A stretch of 64,000 bases of DNA from Brassica napus (GCF_020379485.1 NW_026015668.1:248001-312000), one strand, 5' to 3'; positions 37,491-50,290 are shown, numbered from the stretch's first letter. Notes: generated from the sequence alone by a model not told the origin. Numbers and translations: made by a program.

Positions 37491-40400
37491 GTTACTGTTT
37501 TTTTATAAGTTTAATGAGAAGGTTCTGAAAATCTGATAAACGTTGTCTTTTTTGGATTTCTAACCATTGTTTTAAGTTATTCATAGAGTATTTTTGGAGT
37601 CTGTTGATTATTTTCAGGTTAAAACATGTTCGAATGGAGCTTTGGGCACAATGAACAAGGATTTGAGCAAAATGAAGCAATTTGGACGTTTTTTGGCCAA
37701 GATCGGTCGATCCTATGCTCGATCCCAGGAGATCGGTTGATCTCTTTCCACTCTGGTTGATCTTCTGGTCGATCCCAACTCTGGTCTGCACGGAAAATTA
37801 GAAAATTTTGGTTTTCTTTTATTTTTGGTCCGGTTTTCGCCTAGGAACTTGAGTCTGACGAGTTTTGACCTATATTGGATATTTCTCAGCCATTTTTAGG
37901 CTTAATATTTATTTGACATTAGATTTTACATCCCTCTTGAGATTTTTTCTATCGGAGAGATGACTTCATACTCTGCTTCGAAGAAGCTTTCCGAATCCCC
38001 TTTATTATTGATATTCATTGTTATCATGATTTAGTCAGTGATTTATTGTGTTTCTTCTTCAATTACTGATGAGGACATCAAGTCATCATCAGAAAATGAG
38101 AAAGGAACCAGGAGCAAATCATTGGAGAACATGAAATTGAGAAGAGCTAAAGAAGCCAACCAGGACATATGTACAATCAAAACGCCATATCTTACAAACC
38201 ATGAGGAATTTATTCATGAAACCGATTTTTTTTGGATTCTACACTCAACAAGAGCATGCAGCGAATTGGTTTCACATCAAAAGGATTAATGGTTTCGAAG
38301 ATATGCCATTTTCAAGTCAAAGGTGGCTCGACATGCCTTATTTAGAAGATCAGGAGCATATACTCAAACTCAATGTTGGCGTCCAGGATACTTTGTGCTA
38401 CTTCTAGAAGCACTCCACAGCCCTTTAAGAAGCACCAGCACACACTGGATCAGGCGGATCCTTGAAGAATACAATCAAATCAAGCCGGAGCTAAATATGG
38501 AAAGTTGAACAAATAATTGGTTTGATCATTACCAAACCAAGATATGGCGACCAGGAGACATCTTACATTTACCCAATGTTTTTAAACCCGACTCAGACAC
38601 TGAACCGGATGACTTACTTGGTTGCGGGGTCACTGGGTCGACCGCGAGTGAACTGCGGGTTAATAAATGAATTAATTTTATTATATAATAATATATTAGC
38701 TATGTAAATAAAAATATAGAATCTAAAGTTTAATATTTTCTTTAAAAAAATTAAAACATTAAATAATAGTTTGGATATGTATATATTTTATGTTTAAAAA
38801 CTTTAGAAAATACTTAACTTTAGTTTTTATATTTTTATTTTCATTTGACATACACAATATCAAAAAAATAGTTTAGACTATTTAAAATGTTTTGTAATAA
38901 GATAAGAGTTATGACAACTAGAAAAAAAATCAAGACATAAAATTTATAAATATTTAAATGTCCAATGTGAATAATAAATTAAATTTCAAATACAAAATAA
39001 ACTAAAAATAAAATATCATTGTAATAAATTGTCAATAACGGAAATAAACTAACACCAAATCCATCAACTAATATTGGTTCGGTCTACCATCGTTTATTTC
39101 ATTTTCTTTAGGTGGCATAGTGAAATTTTCATCAAAATCTAAAAATCATAAATATAAAACTGAAAAGAGAAAACCTAACTTTTTTTTGTCAGCACCTAAC
39201 TTCTTAATTGGTAAATTAGAAATATAAAACATAAAATAAAAACATAACTAAAAGCTAAAAAAAGAAGAAGTAAAAGTTATTTATTGGTTCAACTGGTGGT
39301 TCAACCAGTATCGGGTTCTGGGTTTTACTGGGTTTTTACGGGTTTCTAAATATTGAGTTTTTTACAAAACTCAAAGCGGATTTTTTCTGGGTCACCGAGT
39401 TTACCGGTTCAACCGCAGGTCCGGGTCGGGTTTCAAAACACTGCATTTACCAGAAGAGCCTGAAGACATAATGAGAGCATTCAAAACGCAGAATATCGAG
39501 AGGAGAAGAATATGGAGCAGTTTACCGTATTTGGATTCAAGAAGCATTTTTGTCAAAGATCTCCAACGGCTCTTTCCATCATTCTGTGGAGCTTTGAAGA
39601 TACATTCAGTGAATCAGGACATTCCCAGGCATCATCAATTCATGCCTAAGCTGTCAAGACTCAAGCAACCCCACCCATTCAGCCAAATCCCCCAAACTAC
39701 TCCAACAGCTAGTTTCTTAGTTTTGCAAGTTTTCTGTTTTATTTCTTTTATTCTGGGCATTATATAAGCTCATTAGCATCACCACTGTAGAGGCACGTTT
39801 TATCTAAGTATTAATCAGAAAGTATTGTTTTCTTTTCAAAGAAATGTGTCTTTGAGTTGTTCTTGTCTTTAGATTCATTTGGCTCTATAGAATTCTGGAT
39901 TAGGATTGTTTGTGAGATTCAAACAAGTCTGGTTCATCAAGGATTGAGAGAGTCAATCACCCCATAGATTGAGAGAGTCAATCACCTCTATCCATCCGCC
40001 GCTGAAGATATCTGTCCATCAGAGTCTTGTGAACCTTTGTCAGCTTAGGCTTACATCAATGACTGAGTAGTCAATTAGTTAGGCTTAGGGGTGTTCAAAG
40101 GAATTCATGGATTGTTGAAACTTATTTTTTAGACTAGGAATTTATGCACTCCGTTCTTTATCTAGGTTATTCTTATTGTTGAAACTAGATTTATGACCTT
40201 GTTTTAGATTTTTGGTTGTTTAACGCATCGAAACTGTTTGATTAAATGCCTGAATGAACCTAGAATCGAAATATTCTTAACCAATGGAAGTTGATTTTAG
40301 AGAGTTCCGTGAACTTAACAAACTCGATCGTATTGCATGTTTAGAATATGAAATTTAACAGAAGTTAATCTTTAGGATTTTAATCATATGGTTTAACGCT

Positions 40401-40720
40401 GCGAAAGTAGGTTAATCTAATGGCATTGTTTGAGTTTGAGAACGATACTTAATGCATTCCCTGCCTGGCTAACACTTTAATCCATTTATTTTACATCGTT
40501 TTATTTTCTGTTTTTTAGCTTCTTACTAGTTGAAATTGAAAACACACAAAACATATTTTGTCTTAGCTTAGCTCTTTTCTCGAAGATTTGTAATATATAT
40601 AGCTTTGGTCCTAGTGGATTCGATTCATGAAATACTAATGTGATTCATTGTGCGCATAAAATATACTTTCAAAACCTGATTGTATCAAAATTCAGACTAA
40701 AGGTGTATGGAAAAAAAAGG
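37491..40720 (+). mobile_element. Degraded LTR-retrotransposon remnant
   Basis: Protein-like plus-strand pieces (38038-38508, then continuing at 39470-39640 after a MITE) include HAANWFHIKRINGFEDMPFS and DMPYLEDQEHIL, which I associate tentatively with Athila-type ORFs. They are followed by about 900 bp that read like an LTR with leader (AACGATACTTAATGCATTCC, then CCTAGTGGATTCGATTC near 40610). No second LTR or primer site is found, so the class is tentative. Confidence 0.4.
38574..39443. mobile_element. hAT-type MITE, 870 bp
   Basis: A perfect 8-bp duplication CATTTACC (38566-38573 and 39444-39451) flanks inverted ends CAATGTTTTTAAACCCGACT and, complemented from the right, CAGTGTTTTGAAACCCGACC (17 of 20 identical). 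The GC-richer ends (GGGTCACTGGGTCGACC, GGTTCAACCGC) enclose an AT-rich core with no coding frame. It interrupts a coding-like stretch of the surrounding LTR-element remnant. Confidence 0.85.
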
Positions 40721-40904
40721 AAATGAAGCTAATGATTGAAGTGTTTGATGGCCATCTTCGATTTTCGTCTTCCTTTAATATTTATTAGCAGTTGAATTGG
40801 AGGAATTTTCTAAAAAAATTGTGCCGCATTTTGATACTTTCTATTTTTTATGTTCATACAGAATTTAAAAAAAAACATCTAAAAATTGTTATAGCTAATA
40901 ATTA

Positions 40905-41138
40905 CTCTCGCCGTTTCATAAAGTTACATATTCTAGAGAAAAAAATTATTTCAAAAATATTTATTTTTTGCATTTTCAATGCATGCTTTATTAACTAATT
41001 GTAAACTTTATTAATTGCACTTATTAGATTTTTATTGGTTTAAAATTATGAAAAAAGAAAATCACAAAAAATATGCTAATGCATTTTATTAAAATGTATG
41101 AAAATTCTAAAATATATAACATTTTGAAGCGGATGAAG
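40905..41138. mobile_element. Decayed Stowaway-like MITE
   Basis: Left end CTCTCGCCGTTTCATAAAGT and complemented right end CTTCATCCGCTTCAAAATGT are diverged forms of the CTCCCTCCGTTTCA-type Stowaway end and pair over about 33 bp. TA lies on both sides (40903-40904, 41139-41140). Length 234 bp. Confidence 0.75.
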
Positions 41139-41140
41139 TA

Positions 41141-41958
41141 TTTTTTATTCCCGGAACGGTACAATCTAACTTTAATTATACTAAATAAAATTTATGATGT
41201 TTGGACTTTTCTGTTTTATGTTTTAGTTCGATAGACCCGAATGGATTGACTAATCAGATTTACTTTTACTAAACTGGGCGGATTAACAAAATGAATGGAG
41301 ATGAAACTAACTGATTAATAATTTCTCTAACTTTTCAATGATAAACATGTAGTCTACTTTTCGATGTGGAATAAATAATTATATATTGAGAAAATTACCT
41401 ACAATAACCTATCTTTTTACAGAAATTGTTTGAATAACTCATAAAATTTAATATTACTAAGATAACCTACTAATCATCAAAGTAATTCCTTAATACCTAA
41501 ACTACCCTTTTAATATTGTTTTAATCAAATAATTATTTTAATACTAATTATCTCATTACATTTATTGTAAAATAAGGAAAGTTAGAATATACAAGAATAT
41601 TGACTCTAAATCAAATAAATTTCAGCGACAAAATTCTAGTAATTCACCAATTTTATCGACAAAATCTCTTTTTTTGTCTTCCTCTTGCTGCACCAATTCT
41701 ATTGGCAAAAATACTTTGTAACCAGTGAATCTCAGATCGTGAGCGAGGCGTGGTTTTAAAAACAGGTTAGTAACATCATTCTCTAATTTTACCTTCACTC
41801 TCAGCCAATGACTCTGTCGTAAATCTTCCTATAGTTATATTTGAGCATGTGTACAAGATTGTTTTCTTTTATTATCTTGAGAGTCTTTAGTTAAAGTTGA
41901 ATAATTCTTTGCTAGAGTTTTTTCATTTAATCTATTAGACTCATATTCTTTTTACAGG
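41141..41958. other. 5' flank of the DUF1985/Ulp1 gene
   Basis: AT-rich, with ATAACCTA words at 41400-41480 whose complement recurs near 60575 (TATAGGTTATTTTAG). These might be ends of the large MULE-type element, but the match is weak. Confidence 0.35.
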
Positions 41959-42757
41959 ATGTCAATTCAAACAAATGTGGATTTAGGATTTCCATTACGA
42001 TTGTTTTCACTTGGTTGTGAGCCAAAACTCAAGAAAAGTATCAACCACCATAGTAAGACTGAGTTTTTAGAAGATGTGGAAAATTCTGTTGGAGAAGAAG
42101 TGTGGAATATTGTTCGTGGTTCACCTCATGGAGTAATTATACGGTTTGTAGAAAATAAAGTCACTTGGTCGTCTAAGGTCGTCGAGCATCTTATGGTGAA
42201 CCAACTTGTTTGCAAGAAAAAGCTTGAGATGTGGTGCTTGTTTGGAAATACACCGGCTCGGTTCTCTTTGTCAGAGTTCGAAAACATAACTGCTTGAACT
42301 GTGCACCTTTTGTTGAGAATGAAGATGTCGTTGAAACAAAGGTGCATAAAGGATTGTGGAAGAAGTTAAAAGTAAAGAGGAAAAGCCCTTGCAAGAAAGA
42401 GTTGAAAGGAGCCTTGGAAGATGTTTTTTCTTGGTCAACAGAAGACAAAATCCGTTTTACGTATTTGTCTATTTTAGCAACTATTATTATAGGTGAAGAT
42501 GATAAAAAGAAGCTTCCGCTTGAACTTTCTCGAATGGTTTTTGACTTGCCAAAATTTGAGAAACATCCTTGGGGAAGAGAGGCTTTCAAGCGGTTGATTG
42601 CTTCAGTGAAGCGTGTAAACTTGAATGCTAACTCATACACATTAGATGGGTTTGTTCAAGCTCTACAAGTATGGGAATACAGTGTCGTCCCAAGCCTCAG
42701 AGCAAAGATTGGTTGTCCAGCAAACATCGATGGGCCTCCTATTCTAAAGTATAGAGG
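41959..42757 (+). pseudogene. DUF1985 part of a MULE-associated Ulp1-like gene (5' segment)
   Basis: The first frame (41959-42297) and a second frame entered by frameshift at about 42290 (to 42757) together give the DUF1985 domain. The motif LFGNTPARFSLSEFENIT, then LNCAPF, is its hallmark. This domain is usually fused to a C48 (Ulp1-like) cysteine protease domain in genes carried by Mutator-like elements (Kaonashi type). The frame is cut at KYRG by the retroposon insertion at 42758 and resumes at 54382. It encodes no functional product as it stands. Confidence 0.8.
42746..42757 (+). repeat. Target-site duplication of the nested retroposon (left copy)
   Basis: AAAGTATAGAGG here and at 54382-54393 flank the retroposon. 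In both places it reads in the same coding frame of the host gene (KYRG). Confidence 0.88.
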
Positions 42758-43125
42758 GTTTTTTTTTTTTGATCAAACAACAGCTTTATAAATCATTAGT
42801 CCCCATTGCTGGAGAAATTGTTTACATTAAGCAATAACAAAGCCAAACCGGCTAAAACATATGCTGCTACCATAGCAAAGCAAAGCAATGAGATATAACA
42901 CCATAAGATAGGAGCAAACATAACACATAAACAACACATAATGTCGCTGAGCAGTCCTCGAAACTCAACTCCAATCGTGCTAAGAAGTGAAATGAAGCTT
43001 TGGGAATTGGAGAGCACAAGTACTGGTCTAACGCCCGGGATTGAAACCGCAACAGAAGCAGCTTTAACAATCCGAAGTTCGGCATCACAAGCAGAGGCGA
43101 CAAAGCACCAAATGGATGAGCCTTT

Positions 43126-44504
43126 TGATATCTTGTGAATTTACATGTTTTTAACTTCTTATTCTTGCATGGTTTGGTCATTTAGAGCATCATTTAGGCA
43201 CATTTAGGTTGCATATCATTGCATTTGTACATATCAGGTGTTGGAGAGCACCATGGATGAGTTAGAGGACCATTGGAGGGATTTTGAGTCCAAAGAATGA
43301 AGATGAGTCGTCTAAGTATCCTAGCGGCCAGGCGTAGCGGCTTCATGAGGTCGCTACGAGTTCAGGACTTCAAGCGCCTTCTACAGCGGCCAGGCGTAGC
43401 GGCTTCATGAGGTCGCTACGAGTTCAGGACTTCAAGCGCCTTCTACAGCGGCCAGGCGTAGCGGCTTCATGAGGTCGCTACGAGTTCAAGAATGCGAAAT
43501 AAAATCGTCTAAGTATCCTAGCGGCCACACGTAGCGGGCATGACAAGTCGCTACAGAGCGTAGTGACCTATGGTAGCGACCTTTTATGGTCACTACGGAG
43601 AAAAATATCTGTTTTTATGGGTCAACCCAGGCTTGTTGGGTTAACCCAGCTCGAGTTTTAGTCTTCTATAACTACTTTTCAGACAAAAAATTGGGGATCT
43701 ATCTTGTTTTTCCAGAAAAAGAACACAAAAACTCTACCAAGAGAAAAGCTTGAATCTTTAGTATCTTTTCTTCTTATTTTCTTGTATTTGTTTGATTGAT
43801 CACCAATCATGATTAACACCAAATCATCTTTGATTCTTGGGTTTATCATGAAGAGTAGTGAGTAGTTTCCTTAAGAATTCATGGGTTAGGGAGATTAGAG
43901 TAACTTAGTGAAGATCTATGGTGTTATTGTATTAGATCCTTGTATAAACTTGCTTGTTGAGTATTTTTAATGCTTGTTTAGTCTTGATCACTCTAAACCT
44001 GATTTCTAAACACTTCTCATCAGACATGATTAGATGAAGTGTTTGAATCATCTCAACTAAGCTCTAGTGAGATTAGCCAAGGACACTTGATGTTAAAATT
44101 GCTAGATAGTTATTAAACTTGAACTTAAAGATTGCTTGATTGAATTAAGCCAAAGACATTTGATGTTTAATGATTTCTAAGCAAATGGACATTTACCTAG
44201 ACATAGGACTTGTCTAAAATTGTGTTTAGACTTAAAAGATTACTCTGATTGAAAGCTTGTCACCTAGATTGGATCTTAGTTACTTGAAGTCAATTCCCAA
44301 TACCCATGGATTCACTTGTCTAAATTGATTAAAACCTTGTTGTATTGCTCTGTTTGCTATTGCTACTTGTCACACACTCACCACTATTGAATCTGCTTAG
44401 CTTAAGAAATGACTTGTATTCTCACTGATTCACATCACTAGGACTGGTTCGACATTCACCCCACTATACTACAACATTTGCAATAGGCAAAAACCCTATT
44501 ACCA
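43126..44504 (+). repeat. Left LTR of the young Athila-type element
   Basis: It contains a 62-bp tandem repeat (43325-43497, about 2.8 copies) built on GCGGCCAGGCGTAGCGGC and GGTCGCTACGAG. A TATA-like CTATAACTA at 43665 may be the promoter. Confidence 0.93.
43325..43497. repeat. 62-bp tandem repeat in the LTR
   Basis: Three near-identical units start at GCGGCCAGGCGTAGCGGC, the last one partial. The array recurs in the right LTR at about 52405-52578. Each unit contains the complementary words GTAGCG and CGCTAC. Confidence 0.9.
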
Positions 44505-44505
44505 A

Positions 44506-44521
44506 ATTGGCGCCGTTGCCA
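44506..44521 (+). other. Primer-binding site, tRNA-Asp type
   Basis: ATTGGCGCCGTTGCCA directly follows the left LTR. TGGCGCCGTTGCC complements the 3' end of tRNA-Asp, the primer typical of Athila-type elements. Confidence 0.85.
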
Positions 44522-44629
44522 ATCCTAGTCTGATTGTGACATTGAGTTTGGCCTTTACTTGAGACTAAGTCTTACTTTTATTATATCTAGTTACTGATAC
44601 TCTATCCTAGCCATTTGTATCTCAGGTGC

Positions 44630-45937
44630 ATGAACTTGAGGAGCAGAGGCCCAACAAACCTAGTTCCACCAGTTGAAGACATTAAAGCACTTGAAAGGCA
44701 GATCGCAAGGAGAAGAAGAGAAGAAGAGCAACAGGCTCACCTACACAGATTGGGATTTATGATGGAACCAGTTCCAGAACAACCTCAAGCTGAAGAGGGC
44801 AATGGTCAAGGAGCTGCCAACCTTCGACCTAGACAACCACAACGCCAAGCTAGAGCCATCGGTACATATGATCAACCGAACATAAATGGGAATAGGTTGG
44901 GCATTAGGGCACCCCCAGTTGCCAACAATAATTTCGAGATCAAGTCCAGCCTCATCAACATGATTGAAAACAACAAGTACCATGGACTTGCCTTGGAAGA
45001 CCCACTAGATCACCTTGACAGATTTGATAAGTACTGTGGCTTGTCAAAAACAAATGGAGTTTCAGAGGATGCTTTCAAGCTCAGATTGTTTCCCTTCTCT
45101 TTGGGAGACAAGGCTCACACTTGGGAGAAAAACATCTCAAGTGATACTATCACCACTTGGGATGAATGCAAGAAGGCCTTCCTCAACAAGTTCTTCTCTG
45201 CTACAAGGACTGCCAACCTTAGAAATCAGATCTCTGGTTTTCAACAAAGAGGACTTGAAGGATTTTCAGAGGCATGGGAGAGATTCAGAAGCTACTTGTC
45301 TCAATGTCCCCACCATGGCTTCAACAATGAGAGCTTGCTAAGCACTTTCTACAGAGGAGTCTTGCCTAAATTCAAAAGCCAGCTTGACACTGCAAGCAAT
45401 GGAAACTTCTTGGGGAGGACTGTCGAAGATGCTTTAGAACTCTTGGAGAACATGGCACAGAGTGACTCTGTCTACAATGATGAATATGATAGAAGAGACA
45501 GAGGTGGTGGAGGAGAAGATATGACCACAAAGAGAGAGCTGAAAGCACTTCAAGACAAGATTGACATGCTACTATCAGAAAAGACCAAGAAAGAGGAGTT
45601 ACATATGGTTGCTGAAGTTGATGGAGTAGAATGCCAAGAAGATATGTACTATGTCAATGCTCAGGGTACATGGTACAAGAAGGAGCCTGACTATCAATAC
45701 CAGAACAACTACCAACAGAAACCCTTCTACAACAACCAACAGAAGCCATTCAACAACTACCAGCCAAGACCATTCTACAACAATCAGCCTAAGCCATTTA
45801 CAACAACAACCAAGGTGGTTACCAACCCAAACAGAACTTCCCTCCTGGATTCTCACCAAAACCAAGTCAACCTGCACAAGACCAAGCTGGATCATCAACA
45901 CAACCTCCACAAGAGAGTAGTACTGAAGCTATGCTGA
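44630..45937 (+). pseudogene. Gag of the young Athila-type element
   Basis: The frame starts MNLRSRGPTNLVP at 44630, the same start context as the older copy. The gag domain spans residues about 110-260 (LRLFPFSLGDKAHTWEK, CPHHGFNNESLLSTFYRG). It is followed by a coiled-coil-like acidic region and an Asn/Gln/Pro-rich repeat (PFYNNQQKPF-type units, 45715-45800). A one-base loss at about 45798 shifts the frame, so the last 45 residues are aberrant and translation stops at 45937 instead of running on into the next frame. Confidence 0.85.
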
Positions 45938-47268
45938 AACAATTATTGGAGGGACAAACAAGAAGTGAGAAACAATTAGGGTATGAGCTGAAAAATCTCC
46001 ACAACAAGATTGATGGGAATTACCATGATCTAAACAACAAGTTCAAAGCCTTGGAGAACCAGTTTGTCTCTATGACAGCCAGCTCAAGTCGCCAACAAGG
46101 TTCCCTACCTGGAAAGCCTGAACAAAACCCAAAGGAGACAATGAAGGCAATCACCCTAAGGAGTGGAAGAGAGTTGCCTCCTAAAGTTCTCATTAAGGAT
46201 AATGAGAAACAAGGTGGGGAGGTGGTCATCAATGTAGATGATGATGTGGTGATTGTGGATGAGAAGACTAATGAGGAAATCTTGGAGAAGATAGTTGAAG
46301 CTAAGGGCAAGAGAAAGATGGGAGAGGAGAAAGTTGAGAACAAAAATGAGGCTGCTACATCAACAAAGGAGAAATTGTTCACTCCTCCTCCCTATGAGCC
46401 AAAGCTTCCCTTTCCTGGAAGATTCAAGAAGCAACTCCTAGAGAAGTACAAAGCCTTGTTTGACAAGCAAATGAGTGAAGTTCAGCTCACCATGCCCATA
46501 ATTGATGCATTTATGCTGGTTCCACAATACAGCAAGTTCTTGAAAGATGCTGTAGAACAAAAGAAGAAAGAGATGGAAGGGATGGTGATTCTTACTCATG
46601 AGTGCAGTGCCATTATTCAGAGACTGACTGTCCCAAGGAAGCTAGAAGACCCTGGTAGTTTCACCCTGCCATGCGCCATTGGACCTTTGACATTTGAGAA
46701 ATGTCTATGTGATTTGGGAGCAAGTGTCAGCCTCATGCCACTATCCATTGCCAAGAAGCTTGGGTTTACACAATATAAAAAGTGCAAGATCTCTTTGGTG
46801 CTAGCTGATCGATCTGTCAAGCTCCCCATTGGCATCCTAGAAGATCTTCCTGTCAAGATAGGAAATTGTGAAGTGCCTACTGACTTTGTAGTGCTTGAGA
46901 TGGATGAAGAGCCTAGAGATCCTTTGATCTTTGGAAGACCTTTCTTGGCAACTGCTGGAGCAATGGTGAATGTGAGAGATGGCACAATTGATCTCCACCT
47001 TGGAAAAGATCACATTCTCCATTTTGATATCAAGGAGATGATGAAGAAGCCCACAACTCAAGGAGAAATATTCTACATTGATGAGATGGATGCCTTGGCT
47101 GATGATTTCCTTGAGGAGTTAGCGATTGAGGACTCTCTTCAACATGCCCTGACCATTGAAAGAGAGACCCAAATGATTGAAAACAAAGAGAGTGATGAGC
47201 TAGTAAGAAGGCTAGATGTTCACCTTGAGGAGGATGGAAAGATGAGTTCATGGAGTTGCCACAAATGA
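45931..47268 (+). pseudogene. Gag C-terminus and aspartic protease of the Athila-type element
   Basis: A 445-codon frame in the next reading phase, really the continuation of gag. The retroviral-type protease is recognised at residues about 255-350: CDLGASVSLMPLS (active-site Asp in DLGAS, the Athila variant of D-T/S-G) and LIFGRPFLATAGA. A one-base loss near 47240 ends the frame 20 bp into the following one. Confidence 0.85.
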
Positions 47269-49016
47269 CTCAACATGCTGCCTCAGCAGACATTCAAGAG
47301 AACCTCCATGAAGCTGATTGGAGTGAGCTCAAGGCACCAAAAGTGGAGCTTAAACCTCTTCCCCATGGTGTAAGGTACGCTTTCCTTGGACCTAATGAGA
47401 CATATCCTGTCATTGTGAGTAGTGAGCTGACTGAGAATGAATTGTCTATGCTTTTAAATGAACTTAAAAAGTATAGAAAAGCACTAGGATACTCACTTGA
47501 TGACATTAAAGGAATCTCACCATCTTTGTGCATGCATAGGATACATCTAGAGGATGAATCTAAAACTTCAATTGAACACCAAAGAAGATTAAATCCTAAT
47601 TTGAAAGATGTTGTTAAAAAAGAGATAATCAAATTGTTAGATGCTGGTGTGATCTATCCTATCTCTGATAGCAATTGGGTTTCACCTGTGCATGTAGTTC
47701 CTAAAAAAGGTGGCATAACAGTTGTTAAGAACGAAAATGATGAGTTAATACCAACAAGAACAATAACTGGACATAGGATGTGCATTGACTATCGAAAACT
47801 GAATGCAGCCTCTAGAAAGGATCATTTCCCTTTACCATTCATTGATCAGATGTTAGAGAGGCTAGCTAACCATCCTTATTATTGTTTCCTTGATGGATAC
47901 TCTGGATTTTTCCAAATCCCTATACACCCAAATGACCAAGAGAAAACGACATTCACTTGTCCTTATGGTACCTTTGCATATCGAAGGATGCCATTTGGAC
48001 TGTGCAATGCACCAGCAACATTCCAAAGAGCAATGATGTCAATTTTCTCTGATCTTATTGAGGATGTAATGGAGGTGTTTATGGATGATTTTTCTGTATA
48101 CGGTTCTTCGTTTGCTACTTGTTTGTCAAATCTTTGCAGGGTATTACAGAGATGTGAGGACACTAACCTGGTGCTCAATTGGGAGAAGTGTCACTTCATG
48201 GTCAAGGAAGGGATTGTTCTTGGACACAAAGTTTCTGAGAAAGGAATTGAAGTGGACAAAGCCAAGATAGATGTCATGGTTGGTCTAGCTCCACCAAGAA
48301 CAGTGAAGGATATAAGAAGCTTTCTGGGTCATGCCGGTTTCTATAGAAGATTCATCATGGATTTCTCTAAGATAGCTAGACCATTGACCAGGCTGTTATG
48401 CAAAGAAGCTGCATTTCACTTCGATGGGGAATGTATGGAAGCTTTCAAAAACCTGAAGAATGCACTCATCAGTGCACCCATAGTTCAACCGCCAGATTGG
48501 GATCTCCCCTTTGAGATCATGTGTGATGCAAGTGACTTTGCTGTAGGAGCAGTCCTAGGCCAGAAGAGAGACAAGAAGTCACATGTGATCTACTATGCAA
48601 GTAGAACCCTTGATGAAGCTCAAGCTAAATACTCTACAACTGAGAAGGAGCTATTGGCCATTGTCTTTGCATTTGAGAAGTTCAGAAGCTACTTGGTTGG
48701 GTCAAAGGTGACTGTCTACACTGATCATGCTGCATTGAGACACCTCTTAGCCAAGAAAGATGCAAAACCAAGACTGTTGAGGTGGATTCTGCTGCTACAA
48801 GAGTTTGATCTTGAGATCAAGGACAGGCCTGGAGTTGAGAATGGAGTAGCTGATCACCTGTCCAGGTTGAAGGTGGAGTGTGGAATCCCTATTGATGACA
48901 GACTTCCAGAAGAGCAAATGATGGCTATTCATGCAGTGGTAGCTGTTTGTGAGACAGGAAAGAAACTTGAAGAGGTGAAGGCGCTGATGAGAAGGGTCCT
49001 TGGTATGCTGATATAG
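47250..49016 (+). pseudogene. Reverse transcriptase and RNase H of the Athila-type element
   Basis: 588 codons. Reverse-transcriptase motifs are in order: [40 protein letters not shown], and the catalytic FMDDFSVYG (residues about 277-285). RNase H follows ([37 protein letters not shown]). The domain residues look intact. A frameshift near 48990 separates it from integrase. Confidence 0.92.
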
Positions 49017-49045
49017 TCAACTACTTAGCTAGTGGAAAAGAGCCA

Positions 49046-50290
49046 TTGAACCTTGAAGGTTATGCCAAGAAGAAGTTCTATAAGGATGTGAAGAGATATT
49101 ATTGGGATGAGCCTTACCTCTACATACTTTGTAGAGATCAACTCTATAGAAGGGCAGTGGCTGAAGAAGAAATTGATGGGATCCTTACACATTGTCATGG
49201 ATCATCCTATGGAGGCCACTTTGCTACATTTAAGACAGTTGCAAAGGTGCTACAAGCTGGATTTTGGTGGCCTCACATGTTTAAAGACACCCAAGACTTT
49301 GTCTCAAGGTGTGACTCTTGTCAAAGAAGAGGAAACATCACCAAGAGGAATGAAATGCCTCAAAACCCCATCCTAGAAGTTGAAGTGTTTGATGTCTGGG
49401 GTATTGACTTCATGGGGCCTTTTCCTTCATCTTATAGCAACAAGTACATACTGGTGGCTGTAGATTATGTCTCTAAGTGGGTTGAAGCAATTGCAAGTCC
49501 AACCAATGATGCAAAGGTGGTTCTAAAAATGTTCAAGAGCATAATCTTTCCAAGGTTTGGGATTCCAAGAGTTGTGATCAGTGATGGAGGGTCTCACTTC
49601 ATCAACAAACTGTTTGCAAACCTCCTTAAGAAGAATGGTGTGAAGCACAAGGTTGCAACTCCTTACCACCCCCAAACAAGTGGTCAAGTTGAGATTTCCA
49701 ACAGGGAGATCAAGTCCATTCTGGAGAAGATTGTGGGGGTTACAAGAAAAGATTGGTCCATCAAGCTTGATGATGCATTGTGGGCTTATAGGACAGCTTA
49801 CAAGACACCTTTGGGAACTACACCTTTCAACCTTCTCTATGGAAAGTCTTGCCATCTACCAGTTGAGCTTGAGTACAAGGCACTATGGGCAGTCAAGTTG
49901 CTGAACTTTGACATCAAGAGTGCCAAGGAGAAGAGATTGATCCAGCTGAACGAACTTGATGAGATAAGACTTGAAGCTTTTGAAAGTTCAAAGATCTACA
50001 AAGAGAAAACAAAGGCTCTCCATGACAAACATATCCTGAAAAGAGACTTTAAAGAAGGAGATCAAGTTCTTCTCTACAACTCCAGACTGAAGTTGTTTCC
50101 AGGCAAGCTCAAGTCAAGGTGGTCTGGTCCTTTCAAGGTTAAAGAGGTTAAACCTTATGGAGCAATAGTTTTGTGGAGTTCTGATGGAAGAGAGTTCACC
50201 ATCAATGGACAAAGGGCTAAGCTTTACTTGGGAACCAAATCGGAAGACCTGGGAACTTCAGTTCCACTTTCCGATCCAACCACAGTCTAA
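49046..50290 (+). pseudogene. Integrase of the Athila-type element
   Basis: 414 codons. The N-terminal zinc finger has the HHCC pattern ([10 protein letters not shown], then CDSCQRRG). The catalytic triad follows: D in [10 protein letters not shown] in [10 protein letters not shown] in [11 protein letters not shown]-terminal DNA-binding region follows, ending [10 protein letters not shown] with no chromodomain. The frame itself is complete but is cut off from the upstream polyprotein by the frameshift near 48990. Confidence 0.92.

Noticed and set aside
43325..43497. 62-bp repeats as a CRISPR-like array
   Set aside because: The units are contiguous with no unique spacers, lie in an LTR and recur identically in the other LTR; the genome is a plant's.
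45599..45910. Minus-strand frame opposite gag
   Set aside because: Antisense shadow of the Asn/Gln-rich gag repeat.
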